A program made the translations under genes and the position numbers. Below, in pieces: positions 33,452 to 46,295 of a stretch of DNA of 64,000 bases; the first letter of the stretch is position 1, and the number at the start of each line of letters is the position of its first letter. The notes under the pieces were generated by a model that worked only from the letters and a program-made list of their open reading frames with translations, ran no database searches and was not told where the DNA came from. Source of the DNA: Isoetes taiwanensis (lineage: Eukaryota > Streptophyta > Lycopodiopsida > Isoetales > Isoetaceae); the NCBI GenBank assembly GCA_021234155.1, contig JAJEKV010000020.1, positions 1,909,275 to 1,973,274 of the forward strand, read 5' to 3'.

Positions 33452-35662
33452 TGTTGCCCATTTCTGGCAACATGGACCAGCATCTATGTATCAAAACCTT
33501 TGTTTCATCTATATTTCCTCTAAGGAAAAGTTTCAGGCTATTGTAATCCCATTAGAGTTTGGAAGACATTTGACCAAGTTTGGAAGACATTGGGGATCTC
33601 CTTTTATAGCCTAATCTTTCCCTTGAGATAAAACACCTTCTAGACACATTCCCATTTGTTTAACATTTTCCTTTGATTTGAAGATCAGGCAAAGGCTATA
33701 GCAAGTTTATCAAGGAAGCACAAGATTTTTTACCAAAGCTCAACCTTTTGCTTGAGTTGCATTAGTAGTTTGAAGTCACACACATGAGGATGCCATCTTG
33801 GAAGTGAAATGTGCTCTTATTCTAGCCTTGAAGTTTGGAAGACCCTTATAGAAGTTTGGAAGACCCTTAGGCTTTGAGCAAACGTATTTTCACTATGAGG
33901 TATGATTTGAGCATTAGAGACAATCTGAGATGAAATCAAGTGCTACAGAGGTACCCATCTTGTCTTCATTCCATATCCACCTTTTTATGCCCTATGAACC
34001 TTTTATAACCTTTCTTTCACCCTTTTTTCCACTTTTGAGACTTTTTCCCATCTTTTTCCCATGACTTTTTCACCATCCCTATGTTGCAATATTCATTGAC
34101 CATGGGTCAAAATGGACAAAAATTCAAATGTTTCAGTTTGACTTGAAAACCTTCTAGATGTAAAGCTTGGCAAAAAAGAGATAACTTGGCCTTTTTAAAT
34201 TTGAAAAAAACCCTTGGGAAGGCCTTCAAAATTGGATTCTTGGGATGCGTGCCAAAAAAATAAAAAAACCTATTCTAGCCTATCTACCCTATGTATTTCC
34301 ACCTCACCCCCCCATTTCCATCTCATTTCCACGTGGCGGCCAGGGGGGGCGGTTACACCGGCTGGGTCCCCCCCTCTGCGTGGCACGCACTGATTAATAG
34401 TTGAGTCGAGCACTTTTCCTTATATACCGAGCCTCCGGAACCACTCCCTGTGGGATATATCATCCTTAAGAATTTTCGATGAACCCTAAGAAATAGAGGA
34501 ACCTGCTAAATCCGGCCAATTCGTGCCATAATTTGATTGAATCCCGCCAATTTTCTCCCGAAATCAGCTCCTGAACCTTTTCCGAGATCTCAGTGATCCT
34601 CTGTGGCACTTGATTTGATAGAAATTGCTCAATTTGGGCCTTAAATCACTCGGCCGAGCTAGTTTTGTGAAAAAAACAGTTCTTAAACCAGCATTCCAGA
34701 TCAAATCGGGACGCCCCTCAGAGATATACCTCTGTGATTTTGGCGCACTGAATATTTTGATATCATTTTGCTCTGCTCTGCTCAGATTCCAGCTCTACTT
34801 CGTTCGAGATTGAAGTCCCGGTTCGTTGTGACCTGTTCAGCATCGAAGCACCTCGATTGCAAACTTAAATAATCATTCCATATTACTTCATTGGTATTTT
34901 TGAAGCCCTCGAAAGACTCATACAGTCTTGAAATTGCTCTCAAGCATTATTACTCAAGCATTATTATTTTCGAAACTTTGGTAATACCCTGTTGACATTA
35001 TCAACTTTCTGTACCACATTAAACAAGACCAAAAACACTTACTCAGAGATTATATCTTCTTCAGATAGTTGTATTTCATCCTTATAGGAATCCTAGAAAC
35101 CTATACATTCGGAGAAAACATATAAAAAGATTTCTTTTCATAACTGTTACAGAGTTTGTTCTTTTCTTGAGGTTTTGTTTACTTACAGGAAAACTAAAAC
35201 ATCCTTTTGCTATTCAAACCTTTTGCACGTGATCTAGAGGCTATTTTGAAGTTGTCTGCACAGATCCCAACCCAAAATTTCCCATCAAACTCCATCTGCA
35301 AAATTTGGCTCTCTGTTTTGGCACTGGCCAACTTTTTGACCTGCCTTTGACCTCGATTTTCTTGACCCTCCCTTATTCAAATCAAGTCAAATCTTCTCCA
35401 CCATTTTCCTCTGCTTGTTGACCACTTATAACACCAATCAGATCTTCAAAATCTCTCAAGGTGTGTCTACAAGTTCAGTTTTTGCTCTGACAGTTTTTTC
35501 AGTTTCAGGGACTCTAGTGATTTTGAAAAAACTAGCACTTCAAAAATGAATTTTCTGGTTTCATATGACAAGGATTGATCACCCTAAGTGATCTGGAGGT
35601 TCTAACCATTCTGTTTAAGATTCCTTTGAGGTTAGGCTAAAATTCCAGGTTTTAGGCTAACA
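33452..35662 (+). repeat. element B 5-prime LTR
   Basis: It is 2,211 bp. It lacks a 97-bp segment that the 3-prime LTR has at 43254-43350. A TTATATACC word near 34429 could be its TATA box. A short ORF at 34625-34813 recurs in the other LTR and is not a gene. Confidence 0.93.
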
Positions 35663-35665
35663 TTT

Positions 35666-35681
35666 TGGAGGTTCTACCGAG
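35666..35681 (+). promoter_or_regulatory. element B primer-binding site
   Basis: TGGAGGTTCTACCGAG lies three bases after the LTR. It starts with TGG, complementary to a tRNA CCA end, but differs from the tRNA-Met site of A, N and C. I cannot name the tRNA with confidence. Confidence 0.55.
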
Positions 35682-35705
35682 ATTTTCACCTGGAAATTGA
35701 ACTCC

Positions 35706-36865
35706 ATGGCACCAAGAAAGACTGGCCGAGCCTCACGAAAGCAACCCGAGGTAACAGTCAACCAGATCTAGTAGGGGTAAGCATGAAAGTGGCTACCAGT
35801 TCCACAGCAAATGTTACAAATGTTTCTGCTTTTCCTTTTCCTCCACAAGCTCCTTACCAATTTGAGCTCACTATACCTGTTTCTTCCCCTTGTTATGATT
35901 CTTCCATGAATGCTAACCATTTCTTGAAGAATTTTGAAGAATATTATGAGGAGCATGGAAAGAAGAAAGGTACCAGGTTTGCTGAGTTTATCAAATGCAT
36001 GAAAGGTGATGAGGCCAGATCCCCGTTGGATTTCGAACCGGTCGATAGGTACTAAGTGGGATGAATTGGAACAAAGGTTTCATCAAGGTTTGGTAAGACT
36101 ACTTCACCCCGGGACCTTGTTTTTGAGCTCAATTCCTTTTCTATTAAATCTGGTGAAAGTGTGAAACAAGATGTGGAAAGATTTAACTCTTATTTGCTTT
36201 GGTGTATAATAGGAACCATGTTTCCCACCCAACTTTGCATCCGGTTGCTTCCTTTATCGAGGTCCGATGTCCAGGGCCTAAGATTTATAGAAAGTTATTA
36301 AAACTTCAAAAGTTTGGTGAGCTAGATTCAATCCATAAGACATTTGTAAAGGCTGTAGATTTAGTAGAAATGCTAAGCTATCTCACCTCGATGATGAAAT
36401 CGAGATCCATTCTACCCTCCTCATCATCATGATAATCGAGCACGAGTCACACTATGCTAATGCCGCCCCGTATGCGATTCGGAAGGAAAAGAAGAAGCCA
36501 AAAGTCAAGAGCTAGACCCTCAGGTTTCAGAAATGAAATCTGAGATAAGTAAGGTATCTGAAGCTCTCTTAGAAGTTACCAAACAACTCATGGAGTTAAA
36601 AAATAGTAATAATGCTCCTTCTTCTAGCTCTGCCATACCTGAATGCACAAACTGTGGTAAACCCTATCATAGGGCTGAAAATTGCTTTGCAAGATCTTGT
36701 CCTAAATGCCACAAAAGGGGCCATTTTGGTAGAGAATGTCCTGTTTGTTCTTTTTGCAAAGAGATAGGTCATGAAGAGAAGTTCTGCAGTGTCAAGAATT
36801 ACCTTGCAAAGCAAGAAAAAGGTAAACAGGTGTCCAATATTAGTTTTATTGAGACTTGTGCGTAA
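35706..36865 (+). pseudogene. gag: element B gag remnant with three zinc knuckles
   Basis: The start ATG at 35706 is followed by a stop after 21 codons. A longer frame (35783-36055) includes N-F-E-E-Y-Y-E-E-H-G. The end (36533-36865) carries a coiled-coil-like S-E-I-S-K-V-S-E segment and three consecutive CX2CX4HX4C knuckles (C-T-N-C...C, C-P-K-C...C, C-S-F-C...C). At least three frame breaks separate the pieces. Capsid/nucleocapsid in origin, non-functional. Confidence 0.82.
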
Positions 36866-37171
36866 GAACAAGAAGAACAAGATGTTATGGTTGTGCAAAC
36901 ACGTGCTAGGCTCCATTCGTGTACATCTGCAAGTTTCGTCCCCACCAAGTGTAGCTCCTAAGGTAACATTTCAGCCAAATCCTCGGGATGTAGCTCCTCC
37001 CCTGCTCAAAGGTATAAAATGTAAAAGATTCCGAGCTTGATGAATTTGAATTGCTTATGAAAAACTCCAAGGTTACTTGTAGACTTACTAACTTTATTAA
37101 GGATTGCACCATCATACAGGGGAAAAGCTCATCAAGAATACCCAAAATGTCGAAGAAATTGCTGCGTAAAC

Positions 37172-37468
37172 TTGCAACAACATTTCTCAGAGCCTTACCC
37201 GAAAGCACATAATCAAGATCCGGGTGCTTTTATTTGTAGTGCTACTATAGGTACCTCCCATTTAGATAAGGTTTTGTTGGATGGAGGTTCCTCCCTAAAT
37301 GTCATGCCTTATCATGTTATGAAGACACTGAATCTCAAAGTAGAAGACAACACTTCTATTGTTCTAAAATCCTTTTCCAATGCTAAGGTAGTACCAAAGG
37401 GAGTGGTGAGAAATGTGTCTGCATTATCTGGGGGGAATCATTGTCTTAGCTACATTTGTGGTTGTTGA
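37172..37468 (+). pseudogene. element B aspartic protease remnant
   Basis: The frame contains V-L-L-D-G-G-S-S-L-N-V-M-P. This is the D-[ST]-G-[ST]-type catalytic loop in the D-G-G-S-S form common in plant Tat-like gypsy elements, followed by T-L-N-L. It is cut by a stop at 37468 inside the fold. Confidence 0.75.
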
Positions 37469-37764
37469 CTTTGAGAATATTAATCATGCTAACATTTATG
37501 ATTTATTATTGGGAAGAAGGTGGATGAAAACAAAGAGATGCTAGGCCTATATGGTCCGAAGGTATTTGCACTATTTCAAATGGAGCAACTTCCATTAAAC
37601 CGTAAACCAAACTGACCCTACTCGCTAACATTAGATTCATAGATGTGGATATTTTGCGTGAAGAAGAGTTAGGAGTTTACGGTTTAGGTCTAGATGTTGA
37701 TATAAATGCGTAAGTTATCAACTTTGCTCATGTAGAGTTCCCCGATCCAAAAGAAAACAAGGCC

Positions 37765-38190
37765 TACCTTTGGTTTGATGGAGGTATGTCTAAGAAATTA
37801 GGGATTGCTTCTTCCTCACGCTATTCTCAAGGGATGCATCTTTAAGTCGATGACTAAGATAGGGAGAATTCATCCTAATATTTCTTCTAATGCAGCAGAA
37901 TATAGGGCCCTCATTGCAGGCCTACAGAAAGCAAGGTTCATGAATATCTCCCATATTGTTATCTATGGAGACTCACAACTTGTTTGCAAAACAGATTTTG
38001 GGAGAATACCAAACAAAACATCAAGATATGGAGGATCTGAACACACAAGCTCGAGAATTGCTAACTTTTTTTTGATCATTGGGAAATTTATCATATTCCA
38101 AGGTCTAAAAACTTTGAGGCTGATTCTTTGTGCAGAAAACACTCTTAGAGCATCTCTCTCGAGGGAGCTATCAAGGAAGATGTCCTAGAT
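37765..38190 (+). pseudogene. element B extra (archaeal-type) RNase H domain
   Basis: Pieces read W-F-D-G-G-M-S-K-K, A-A-E-Y-R-A-L-I-A-G-L-Q, Y-G-D-S-Q-L-V and N-F-E-A-D-S-L-C. These supply the four acidic residues of a type I RNase H of the kind acquired by Tat-lineage elements. Here the domain lies before the RT (which begins near 38330), whereas a second, RT-linked RNase H follows at 39.4 kb. Frame breaks occur throughout. Confidence 0.65.
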
Positions 38191-38219
38191 GAAGATGAAC
38201 TCTCTCGGTTTCATCCTAT

Positions 38220-39640
38220 CTTGACCATCAACCTAGCACAAGAGGAATCACACAAAGAACTTGAAGTACACAAAGGAGGTATGTCCAGGACTTTGCAAAT
38301 GGGAGATCTATATGATGAAGATTGCAAAGGTAAAATGATTAAGTACTTTGAAGATTGGGTGGATGTTTTTGCATGGGAATATTCAGAATTGAAAGGGGTT
38401 GATAGGAGCATTTGTGAGTTTGAGATAAAAGTTCGTGAAGATACTAAACCCGTCATGCGAGAGGTTGAGAAGAATTAATTCCTCACTTTTAGATCTTATC
38501 AAGCGGAATTATTCAAAATGCAGGGTCAGTTTGATAGTTGACATTGTGAACCCTTCTTGGGTTTCTTGTATTGTTCCAGTTCTAAAAAAAGAATGGTTCT
38601 CTAAGAATATGTGTGGATTATAGAGATCTAAATAAAGCTACTCACAAAGATTGTTACCCTTTGCCTTTTTGGAAGAAATACTTTATGCAAGTTGGTCGGC
38701 AAGTCTATGTACTCATTTTTGGATGGTTTCTCTGGTTTTAATCAGATTAGCATCAAAATGGAAGATCACCAAAGACATCCTTCATTACTCCATGGGGAAC
38801 TTATGCAATGAAAAGGATGCCTTTTGGCTTAATGAATGCTCCTGCTACATTTCGTAGAGAGCTATGGATCTTGCTTTTGCAAACATGACTCCCCGAAAGC
38901 AATTCGAGTTTTATCTTGATGATTTATGCTTAGGTACTGGTACAAGTGATCATATTTCGAGCTAACAAGGATATTTATATTGTGCGCACAACCGAGTTAA
39001 TCTAAACCCAAAGAAGTGCATCTTTTTGGCATCCAAAGGCCAGCTCTTAGGCCATGAGGTTTTACGCTAAAAGGCCTTCAAGTAGTGAAGAGAAGATCAT
39101 AGCTTTAAAAAGCTTCAAACACCCGGACAATTAAAGAAGTCAAGGGATTTATGGGAATGACCTCTTTCTTAAGAGTGTATGTGCCTAATTTCTCTCACCT
39201 TATTAGTCCTATCTCTAAGTTGACTAGAGTAGGCCAAGTTAGTAAAAGAGAAAGTAAATATAGGCCTGTTTGTTTGGACTGATGAGTGTGAAAAAGCTTT
39301 TTGTAGATCATAGAGGCTATTTGCCATTCTACACTTTTAAAAACTCCAGACCTTTCATTACCATTTAAAGTTTACATAACTATCACTAAAAAGGCTCTTT
39401 GGAGTTGCCATTTTGCGGGATAGACACCCTATTGCTTTTGCAAGCAAACAATGGTCTCAAACTGAAGAGAAGTATGCTAAGATAGAAAGGAGTGCTTTGC
39501 TCTCTCATCTTTTTGATCGAGAGACAGGGGTCATCTTTTACAAAAATCCCAAGCCACTATCTACATGCAAACAGAAACCCATGCCCTTTTTGTATGGTAA
39601 GAAATTAGAAAAACCTAAACTTCATAGGTGGGCTTGTAGG
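38220..39640 (+). pseudogene. pol: element B reverse transcriptase and RNase H remnant
   Basis: D-V-F-A-W-E-Y-S-E-L-K-G-V-D at about 38365 is the usual connector before gypsy [27 protein letters not shown] and F-Y-L-D-D-L-C (YxDD-type box, about 38910) occur in different frames. RNase H follows with I-A-F-A-S-K-Q-W-S-Q-T-E-E-K-Y-A at 39430. At least six frame shifts or stops are present. Dead. Confidence 0.82.
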
Positions 39641-39829
39641 CTTCAATCTTATGATTTAAAGGTAAAGGTTATTCATGTATTGAACAACCCGAGTTTATAC
39701 TTGCCTCACGCCTACTTTGAACATGAGGAGTTGATACAAGAAGAAGAAATGACTAACCTTGTTGTAAATGAACAGACTTGTCAACTATACCAGCTCAAGG
39801 TTGGCAACAACCTATTAGGAGGTTCCTTC

Positions 39830-41098
39830 AATGTCGGGAGATACCTTCCGAATTTTCAAAAGCCAAGCTTACAAGTTTAAGTTAAAATGTTTGACTTACT
39901 CCTTGGTTGGTGACATCTTGTGCAAGGTAAATAGGGATGGTGTACTCTTAAGATGTGTTGATGAAGATGAAGCTGCCTGGTACTTGCTAAAAATCACAAA
40001 GGTGTTTGTGGTGGTCATTTTGCAGCGTGATACACAACCGCCAAGAAAATATTGAGGTCTCAGTTATTTCGGCCTCATTTATTTAAAGATTGTTATGATA
40101 TTATAAAGACTTGTCATCAATGCCAGATCTTTGGCAAAAGAATCTTGCATCCTGCTCCTCTTACAGGAATTGTCTCCCCTGGTCCATTTCAAGTTTGGGG
40201 ATTGGACTATGTTGGCCCTATCAATCCCCCATCCTCCCAAAGATGAATACATTGTTGTGGCTACAGATCTGTTCACTAAGTGGTCGAGCAAAGACCCTTG
40301 AGGAAAGCAAATGCCCATACTACAGCTAGATTTTTGCATGAGAATATTTGCTCTAGGTTTGGCATTCCCTTTAAAATTTTGACTGATAGAGGCTCTACTT
40401 TTATTAATGAGGTGATTAATTTTCTTGTTTCAAGCCTCAAGATCAAGCATGTGAAAAGCTCAGCCTATTATCCTCAAGGTAATGGCCAAGCTGAGTCTAC
40501 TAACAAAGTGCTTAAGGGTATTTTGCAGAAAACTGTTTGCCAAAACCAAAGGGATTGGCATTTGAAATTATATGATGCTCTTTGGGCTCATAGAATTACT
40601 TCTAAAGCAGCTACTAATGCTTCACCTTTCAGTTTGGTATATGGAGTAGAGGCTGTCATTCCAGTCGAGTTAGAGATACCTTCTTTAAGGATGGCACTCA
40701 AGCTTGAGTTGGAATTTTCTGAAGCCTTGAAGCACAGGTATGAAGTTCTGTTAAAATTAGATGAAGAAAGGTTTGTTGCAGAGAATTACAACTTGCTGAA
40801 GAAGGCTAAGAGTGCAGCAGCTTTCAAGGCTACTCACAAATTACAAGACAAGTTTGCACCTATGGAATTAGTTTTAAAGTGGAATGCTACAGATGAAGGA
40901 AAGCTTTCAAAGTTTGAAAATCCCTGGGAAGGTCCCTATCAGATTTTAGGAGATGCTGGCTGCTCATCTTATAGGTTGGCTGATCTTGGTACAGGATTAG
41001 AGCTGCCAAATCCCATTAATATTCAACACCTTAAAAGATATTGGCCTCAAAGATGCCCGCTTGAGCCTCTTCACTTCTCAGATAAGCATTTGATCTAG
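39830..41098 (+). pseudogene. element B integrase
   Basis: C-H-Q-C (about 40111) is the end of the zinc finger. W-G-L-D-Y-V-G-P, L-T-D-R-G-S-T-F and Q-A-E-S-T-N-K carry the D, D and E of the catalytic core. The last 272 codons (40280-41098) are open and end with a non-chromodomain C-terminus (I-N-I-Q-H-L-K-R-Y). One break separates the first Asp from the rest. Confidence 0.85.
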
Positions 41099-41674
41099 CT
41101 TAGAATAGGTTAGTTTATAATTTCAAAGTTGAGGTTTTAATATTTCTTTTGATTAGCATATTTCCTTTGAGGTTTAATAGTTTGTTTCTTTTAGGCTGCA
41201 GGGATGTGTCCACAGGAGATAAGACTTTGATTATTACCTACTAATGAGTTCTATGTTGTCATGACAGGACCATTTGTTAAAACATTTCATCCGTCTTCTA
41301 AACTGGCCTATTCTTCATAAGACCTTGCTTCTCCATTGGAGTTTTAGAGTGCTATCCATATATAAGTTTCCACATCTTGCTTGGCACTCATGCTAACCTT
41401 GATTTACTGTCATATGCAAGTTCATTCTTTTCTCCTCCATTTTCATCTGCCTATAAGTTGCCTTACATCCCATTTCAGCCTTCTATCCTTTTATTTTCAT
41501 TCCCTACAATGCTCTGCACCACATTTCCACCACAGCAGAGTTCATCTCACACTCATACCACTCACTTTCATTATTCTACATCATTCTGTCACCTGCACCA
41601 GTATTTGAAGATCCTCAGTCTAAATTTACATCTGTTAGGCTGAGGGGACCAGCCTATTCTTTCCTTTGAGGAGA
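41099..41674 (+). other. element B 3-prime region and purine tract
   Basis: Non-coding. TTTGAGGAGA ends at 41674, right before the 3-prime LTR, and can serve as the plus-strand primer. Confidence 0.65.
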
Positions 41675-43992
41675 TGTTGCCCATTTCTGGCAACATGGAC
41701 CAGCATCTATGTATCAAAACCTTTGTTTCATCTATATTTCCTCTAAGGAAAAGTTTCAGGCTATTGTAATCCCATTAGAGTTTGGAAGACATTTGACCAA
41801 GTTTGGAAGACATTGGGGATCTCCTTTTATAGCCTAATCTTTCCCTTGAGGTAAAACACCTTCTAGACACATTCCCATTTGTTTAACATTTTCCTTTGAT
41901 TTGAAGATCAGGCAAAGGCTATAGCAAGTTTATCAAGGAAGCACAAGATTTTTTACCAAAGCTCAACCTTATGAAGATTGCTTGAGTTGCATTAGTAGTT
42001 TGAAGTCACACACATGAGGATGCCATCTTGGAAGTGAAATGTGCTCTTATTCTAGCCTTGAAGTTTGGAAGACCCTTATAGAAGTTTGGAAGACCCTTAG
42101 GCTTTGAGCAAACGTATTTTCACTATGAGGTATGATTTGAGCATTAGAGACAATCTGAGATGAAATCAAGTGCTACAGAGGTACCCATCTTGTCTTCATT
42201 CCATATCCACCTTTTTATGTCCTATGAACCTTTTATAACCTTTCTTTCACCCTTTTTTCCACTTTTGAGACCTTTTCCCATCTTTTTCCCATGACTTTTT
42301 CACCATCCCTATGTTGCAATATTCATTGACCATGGGTCAAAATGGACAAAAATTCAAATGTTTCAGTTTGACTTGAAAACCTTCTAGATGTAAAGCTTGG
42401 CAAAAAAGAGATAACTTGGCCTTTTTAAATTTGAAAAAAACCCTTGGGAAGGCCTTCAAAATTGGATTCTTGGGATGCGTGCCAAAAAAATAAAAAAACC
42501 TATTCTAGCCTATCTACCCTATGTATTTCCACCTCACCCCCCCATTTCCATCTCATTTCCACGTGGCAGCAGGGCGTGGGGGCCAGACACGGGCTGGGTG
42601 TCCCCTCTGCGTGGCACGCACAGTTAATAGTTGAGTCAGCACTTTTCCTTATATACCTGAGCCTCCAGAACCACTCCGGCCTGTGGGATATATCATCCTT
42701 AAGAATTTTCGATGAACCCTAAGAAATAGGGGAACCTGCTAAATCCGGCCAATTCGTGCCATAATTTGATTGAATCCCGCCAATTTTCTCCCGAAATCAG
42801 CTCCTGAACCTTTTCCGAGACCTCGGTGATCCTCTGTGGCACTTGATTTGATAGAAATTGCTCAATTTGGGCCTTAAATCACTCGGCCGAGCTAGTTTTG
42901 TGAAAAAAACAGTTCTTAAACCAGCATTCCAGATCAAATCGGGACGCCCCTCAGAGATATACCTCTGTGATTTTGGCGCACTGAATATTTTGATATCATT
43001 TTGCTCTGCTCTGCTCAGATTCCAGCTCTACTTCGTTCGAGATTGAAGTCCCGGTTCGTTGTGACCTGTTCAGCATCGAAGCACCTCGATTGCAAACTTA
43101 AATAATCATTCCATATTACTTCATTGGTATTTTTGAAGCCCTCGAAAGACTCATACAGTCTTGAAATTGCTCTCAAGCATTATTACTCAAGCATTATTAT
43201 TTTCGAAACTTTGGTAATACCCTGTTGACATTATCAACTTTCTGTACCACATTGCTATAATGCATAGTCTTTGCCTGAAAAATCGTTTTCATCATTGTAC
43301 ATCCATTTTTTGTAATTCTGCATTGCTCTTTTAAAAAAGCAAAAAACCAAAAACAAGACCAAAAACACTTACTCAGAGATTATATCTTCTTCAGATAGTT
43401 GTATTTCATCCTTATAGGAATCCTAGAAACCTATACATTCGGAGAAAACATATAAAAAGATTTCTTTTCATAATCATTCTGAGTTTGTTCTTTTCTTGAG
43501 GTTTTGTTTACTTTTACGGAAAACTAAAACATCCTTTTGCTATTCAAACCTTTTGCACGTGATCTAGAGGCTATTTTGAAGTTGTCTGCACAGATCCCAA
43601 CCCAAAATTTCCCATCAAACTCCATCTGCAAAATTTGGCTCTCTGTTTTGGCACTGGCCAACTTTTTGACCTGCCTTTGACCTCGCTTTTCTTGACCCTC
43701 CCTTATTCAAATCAAGTCAAATCTTCTCCACCATTTTCCTCTGCTTGTTGACCACTTATAACACCAATCAGATCTTCAAAATCTCTCAAGGTGTGTCTGC
43801 AAGTTCAGTTTTTGCTCTGACAGTTTTTTCAGTTTCAAGGACTCTAGTGATTTTGAAAAAACTAGCACTTCAAAAATGAATTTTCTGGTTTCATATGACA
43901 AGGATTGATCACCCTAAGTGATCTGGAGGTTCTAACCATTCTGTTTAAGATTCCTTTGAGGTTAGGCTAAAATTCCAGGTTTTAGGCTAACA
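41675..43992 (+). repeat. element B 3-prime LTR
   Basis: It is 2,318 bp, nearly identical to 33452-35662 except for a 97-bp segment absent there and a mismatch cluster in a GC-rich patch near 42560-42680. Confidence 0.93.
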
Positions 43993-43997
43993 GTTAG

Positions 43998-45220
43998 CCA
44001 CAAGTCCTCAAGGATGAACACTACACACTTCTGACGCGTATACATTTTGATGACAATGAAAAATTATCTGATATTACGTCTAATGATATGCTTTTGAATT
44101 CATTCTTTTACAATATACATAGAATGTATTTGACTTGCTAAAGAAGAACTTCTAGTTTCTTATTTCTAGAAGTTGTTCGTTAGGATTCTAGCAGGCAAAT
44201 ACTTTCACTTAAGTACATATGTTGCAAGAGCAATTTATGCTCTTCAGAATACTATCATGTTCTTCTTAGATGAGTATTGCTGACAAAAATAAAAAACCAG
44301 GCATGTACTATTGCTGGGATTGTTATGTAGAATCGCGTCATGCAGTGCCCTGATATAAATGCATTGAGCAGCAGCAATCTATTTGTTACAAGAATTTACA
44401 TTCATTTGAGCAGTTGCATAAAATTTCTCCTCTTATTCTCTTAGTTGAATTTGGCTAGAAGGGCAAGAGGCACAATGAGTAATCAGTGATAAAAATTCCA
44501 AGGTAACTTTTGGCCCTTGCCTTGATACCGTTTTCACGCTAACAGGGTAGTGGTTGGCTGCAGGTACGGGATTTTCTTCCCATTGTTCCCGTTGCTTTTG
44601 TAGTTGGATTTGGCTAGAATAATGATGGAGATCTTGCTCACTTTTTTGCTGAAGCTTGTCACTAAGAAGTTCACATTGACAAAGGCATTACATAAACGGG
44701 CCTTGTAGGATATTATCATTTTAGCTTTGCTTTTTAGCAAAATTATGTGACTAGGAAAGATCAAACTTGTAATTAAATACTATTTGCTACATTAGTCTAT
44801 GACAAAATGATGCTTATTGGATAAATGCTTATTGCAAAAGATCTATGATCAATACATGCTGAAATGCTTAAATATTGACGAGATATTAATGATAAGAAAA
44901 GTATTTTTGCTGAAATTTTATGATTCTAGTATTACTTTATGGATGAAAAAATGCTATATTGGCTGAAAGTACAAGAATGAACAAGTAAAAATAGGTAAAG
45001 GGATACTATGCCAGAAATGAGAATGATAATATTGCCAAGGGATTGACCGAGGCAGATGTCTGATCTAGGTTTACTAGTTCAGGCCAGCTTTTTTTTTCTT
45101 TAACTTAAAGATTTTATGACCAATGGCTACAATGGACTATATGTTGGCGATGTGGATCTTTATTATCAAATTAATATAGTAGCGGAATGCGTTGGATTGA
45201 ACGCAACTTTCTCTTTCTTT
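43998..45220. other. intergenic DNA, no supported gene
   Basis: AT-rich. No frame shows a recognisable protein. Confidence 0.5.
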
Positions 45221-46295
45221 ATTCTAGAATGGGGCTCGCATGAAACCAACAAAACCGCCTAGGCTTCTCATTCATCTCAGCAGATTTTCTACAATGGTGG
45301 ATAGTGGGTAGTCGCACACATGCAACTACCCATGAAAAATAAAGGGAATATCCAATTATATAATTTGGACCCCATAAAATACAATGCTAATAGATGTTTG
45401 GCTGGTGTACCTGTCGAAAGCTCATCACCGGGATTAAAATACAATGCTAATAGATGTTTGGCTGTACCTTTCGGGTTTTCGAGGAAAAACCCTAGTGATA
45501 AGCCTTCGGCAAGGGGCTTGGACAAACGTAAGGCAGAGAAATCGCTCCCAAAACCCACGAATGGAGAAGTCGAACCGCTCGCCAACCTGTACCTGCACAT
45601 CACCAACACAAAAAAACGTGACAAAACAAACCTCCCAGAATGGAGGGGCTGATCACGCGTGCCACACGACAATAAAACAAAAACCTCTTCAAATAGAGGG
45701 GCTGGTCACGCGTGCCAGGCGACAAATACAATAAACAAAGAAGGGGGGAGGGTGGGTTCAAAGAAAAGAGAATAAGGTAATCGAGAGAGAGAGGAAAGCG
45801 CCCGATGAGACGTTGATGCAGAACCGCGCCTAAAATAGCGAACTCCCAACCAGAGAAGGCATGCGCCGCATGCATGCATGCATGCAAGACATGCATGCTC
45901 GCCCCATTCTAGAATGGCGATCCGATGTCTCAGATCGATGGGATTCTAGAATGGGGCTCGCATGAAACCAACAAAACTGCCCGAATACCAAAGGACTTCT
46001 TTAACAAAACTGGGATCGAGAACGAAGGTCACAGGATGAAGGCTAAAGAAGAGTCAAAGCCGAGAAAGGACATGCCACAGCAGGAAAGAAACGCCAAATT
46101 GGCCAAACCAAGCAGGGAGAAGCCCCTCCCCTGCCTGGATTCAAAGAAAAGAGAATAAGGTACTGCTGAGAGAGAAAAGGAAGCGCCGGTGAGACGTTGA
46201 TGCAGAACCACGCCTAAAATAGCGAACTCCCAACCAGAGAAGGCATGCGTCGCATGCATGCATGCAAGACATGCATGCTCGCCCCATTCTAGAAT
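45221..46295. mobile_element. terminal-inverted-repeat element in two copies
   Basis: Copy 1 is 45221-45915 and copy 2 is 45943-46295. Each starts ATTCTAGAATGGGGCTCGCA and ends with its near reverse complement (GCTCGCCCCATTCTAGAAT). Both are followed by the same 27-29 bases containing the hairpin CGATCCGA-TGTC-TCGGATCG (in copy 1 CTCAGATCG). The final ~190 bp of both copies (from about 45756 and 46137) are almost the same, including CGCATGCATGCATG. No transposase is visible, so it is MITE-like. The shared flank means that one copy probably arose by local tandem duplication. Within copy 1 the segment AAATACAATGCTAATAGATG is also repeated (45377 and 45437). Confidence 0.7.

Larger units (their letters stand above)
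33447..43997 (+). mobile_element. element B: Ty3/gypsy retrotransposon, degenerate
   Basis: The element proper is 33452-43992 (10,541 bp), flanked by the target duplication GTTAG at 33447-33451 and 43993-43997. LTRs start TGTTGCCC and end GGCTAACA. Internal order is gag with three zinc knuckles, protease, an extra RNase H-like domain, RT, RNase H and integrase. Every domain is cut by stops and frame shifts. The extra RNase H suggests the Tat branch. It is unrelated in LTR and primer site to A and C. Confidence 0.92.

Noticed and set aside
34625..34813. Identical 62-codon ORFs at 34625 and 42858
   Set aside because: They are the same LTR sequence of element B in two copies, with no domain signal.
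35706..35768. Element B gag start M-A-P-R-K-T-G-R-A-S-R-K-Q as a third H3-tail mimic
   Set aside because: Only general basic composition and A-P-R-K / R-K-Q words are shared with H3 14-27, and there is no histone fold in element B. Likely chance.
45870..45895. GCATGCATGC runs as a CRISPR or regulatory array
   Set aside because: They are a simple microsatellite in a TIR element and in element N LTRs. No spacer structure is present; no CRISPR array occurs in the window.
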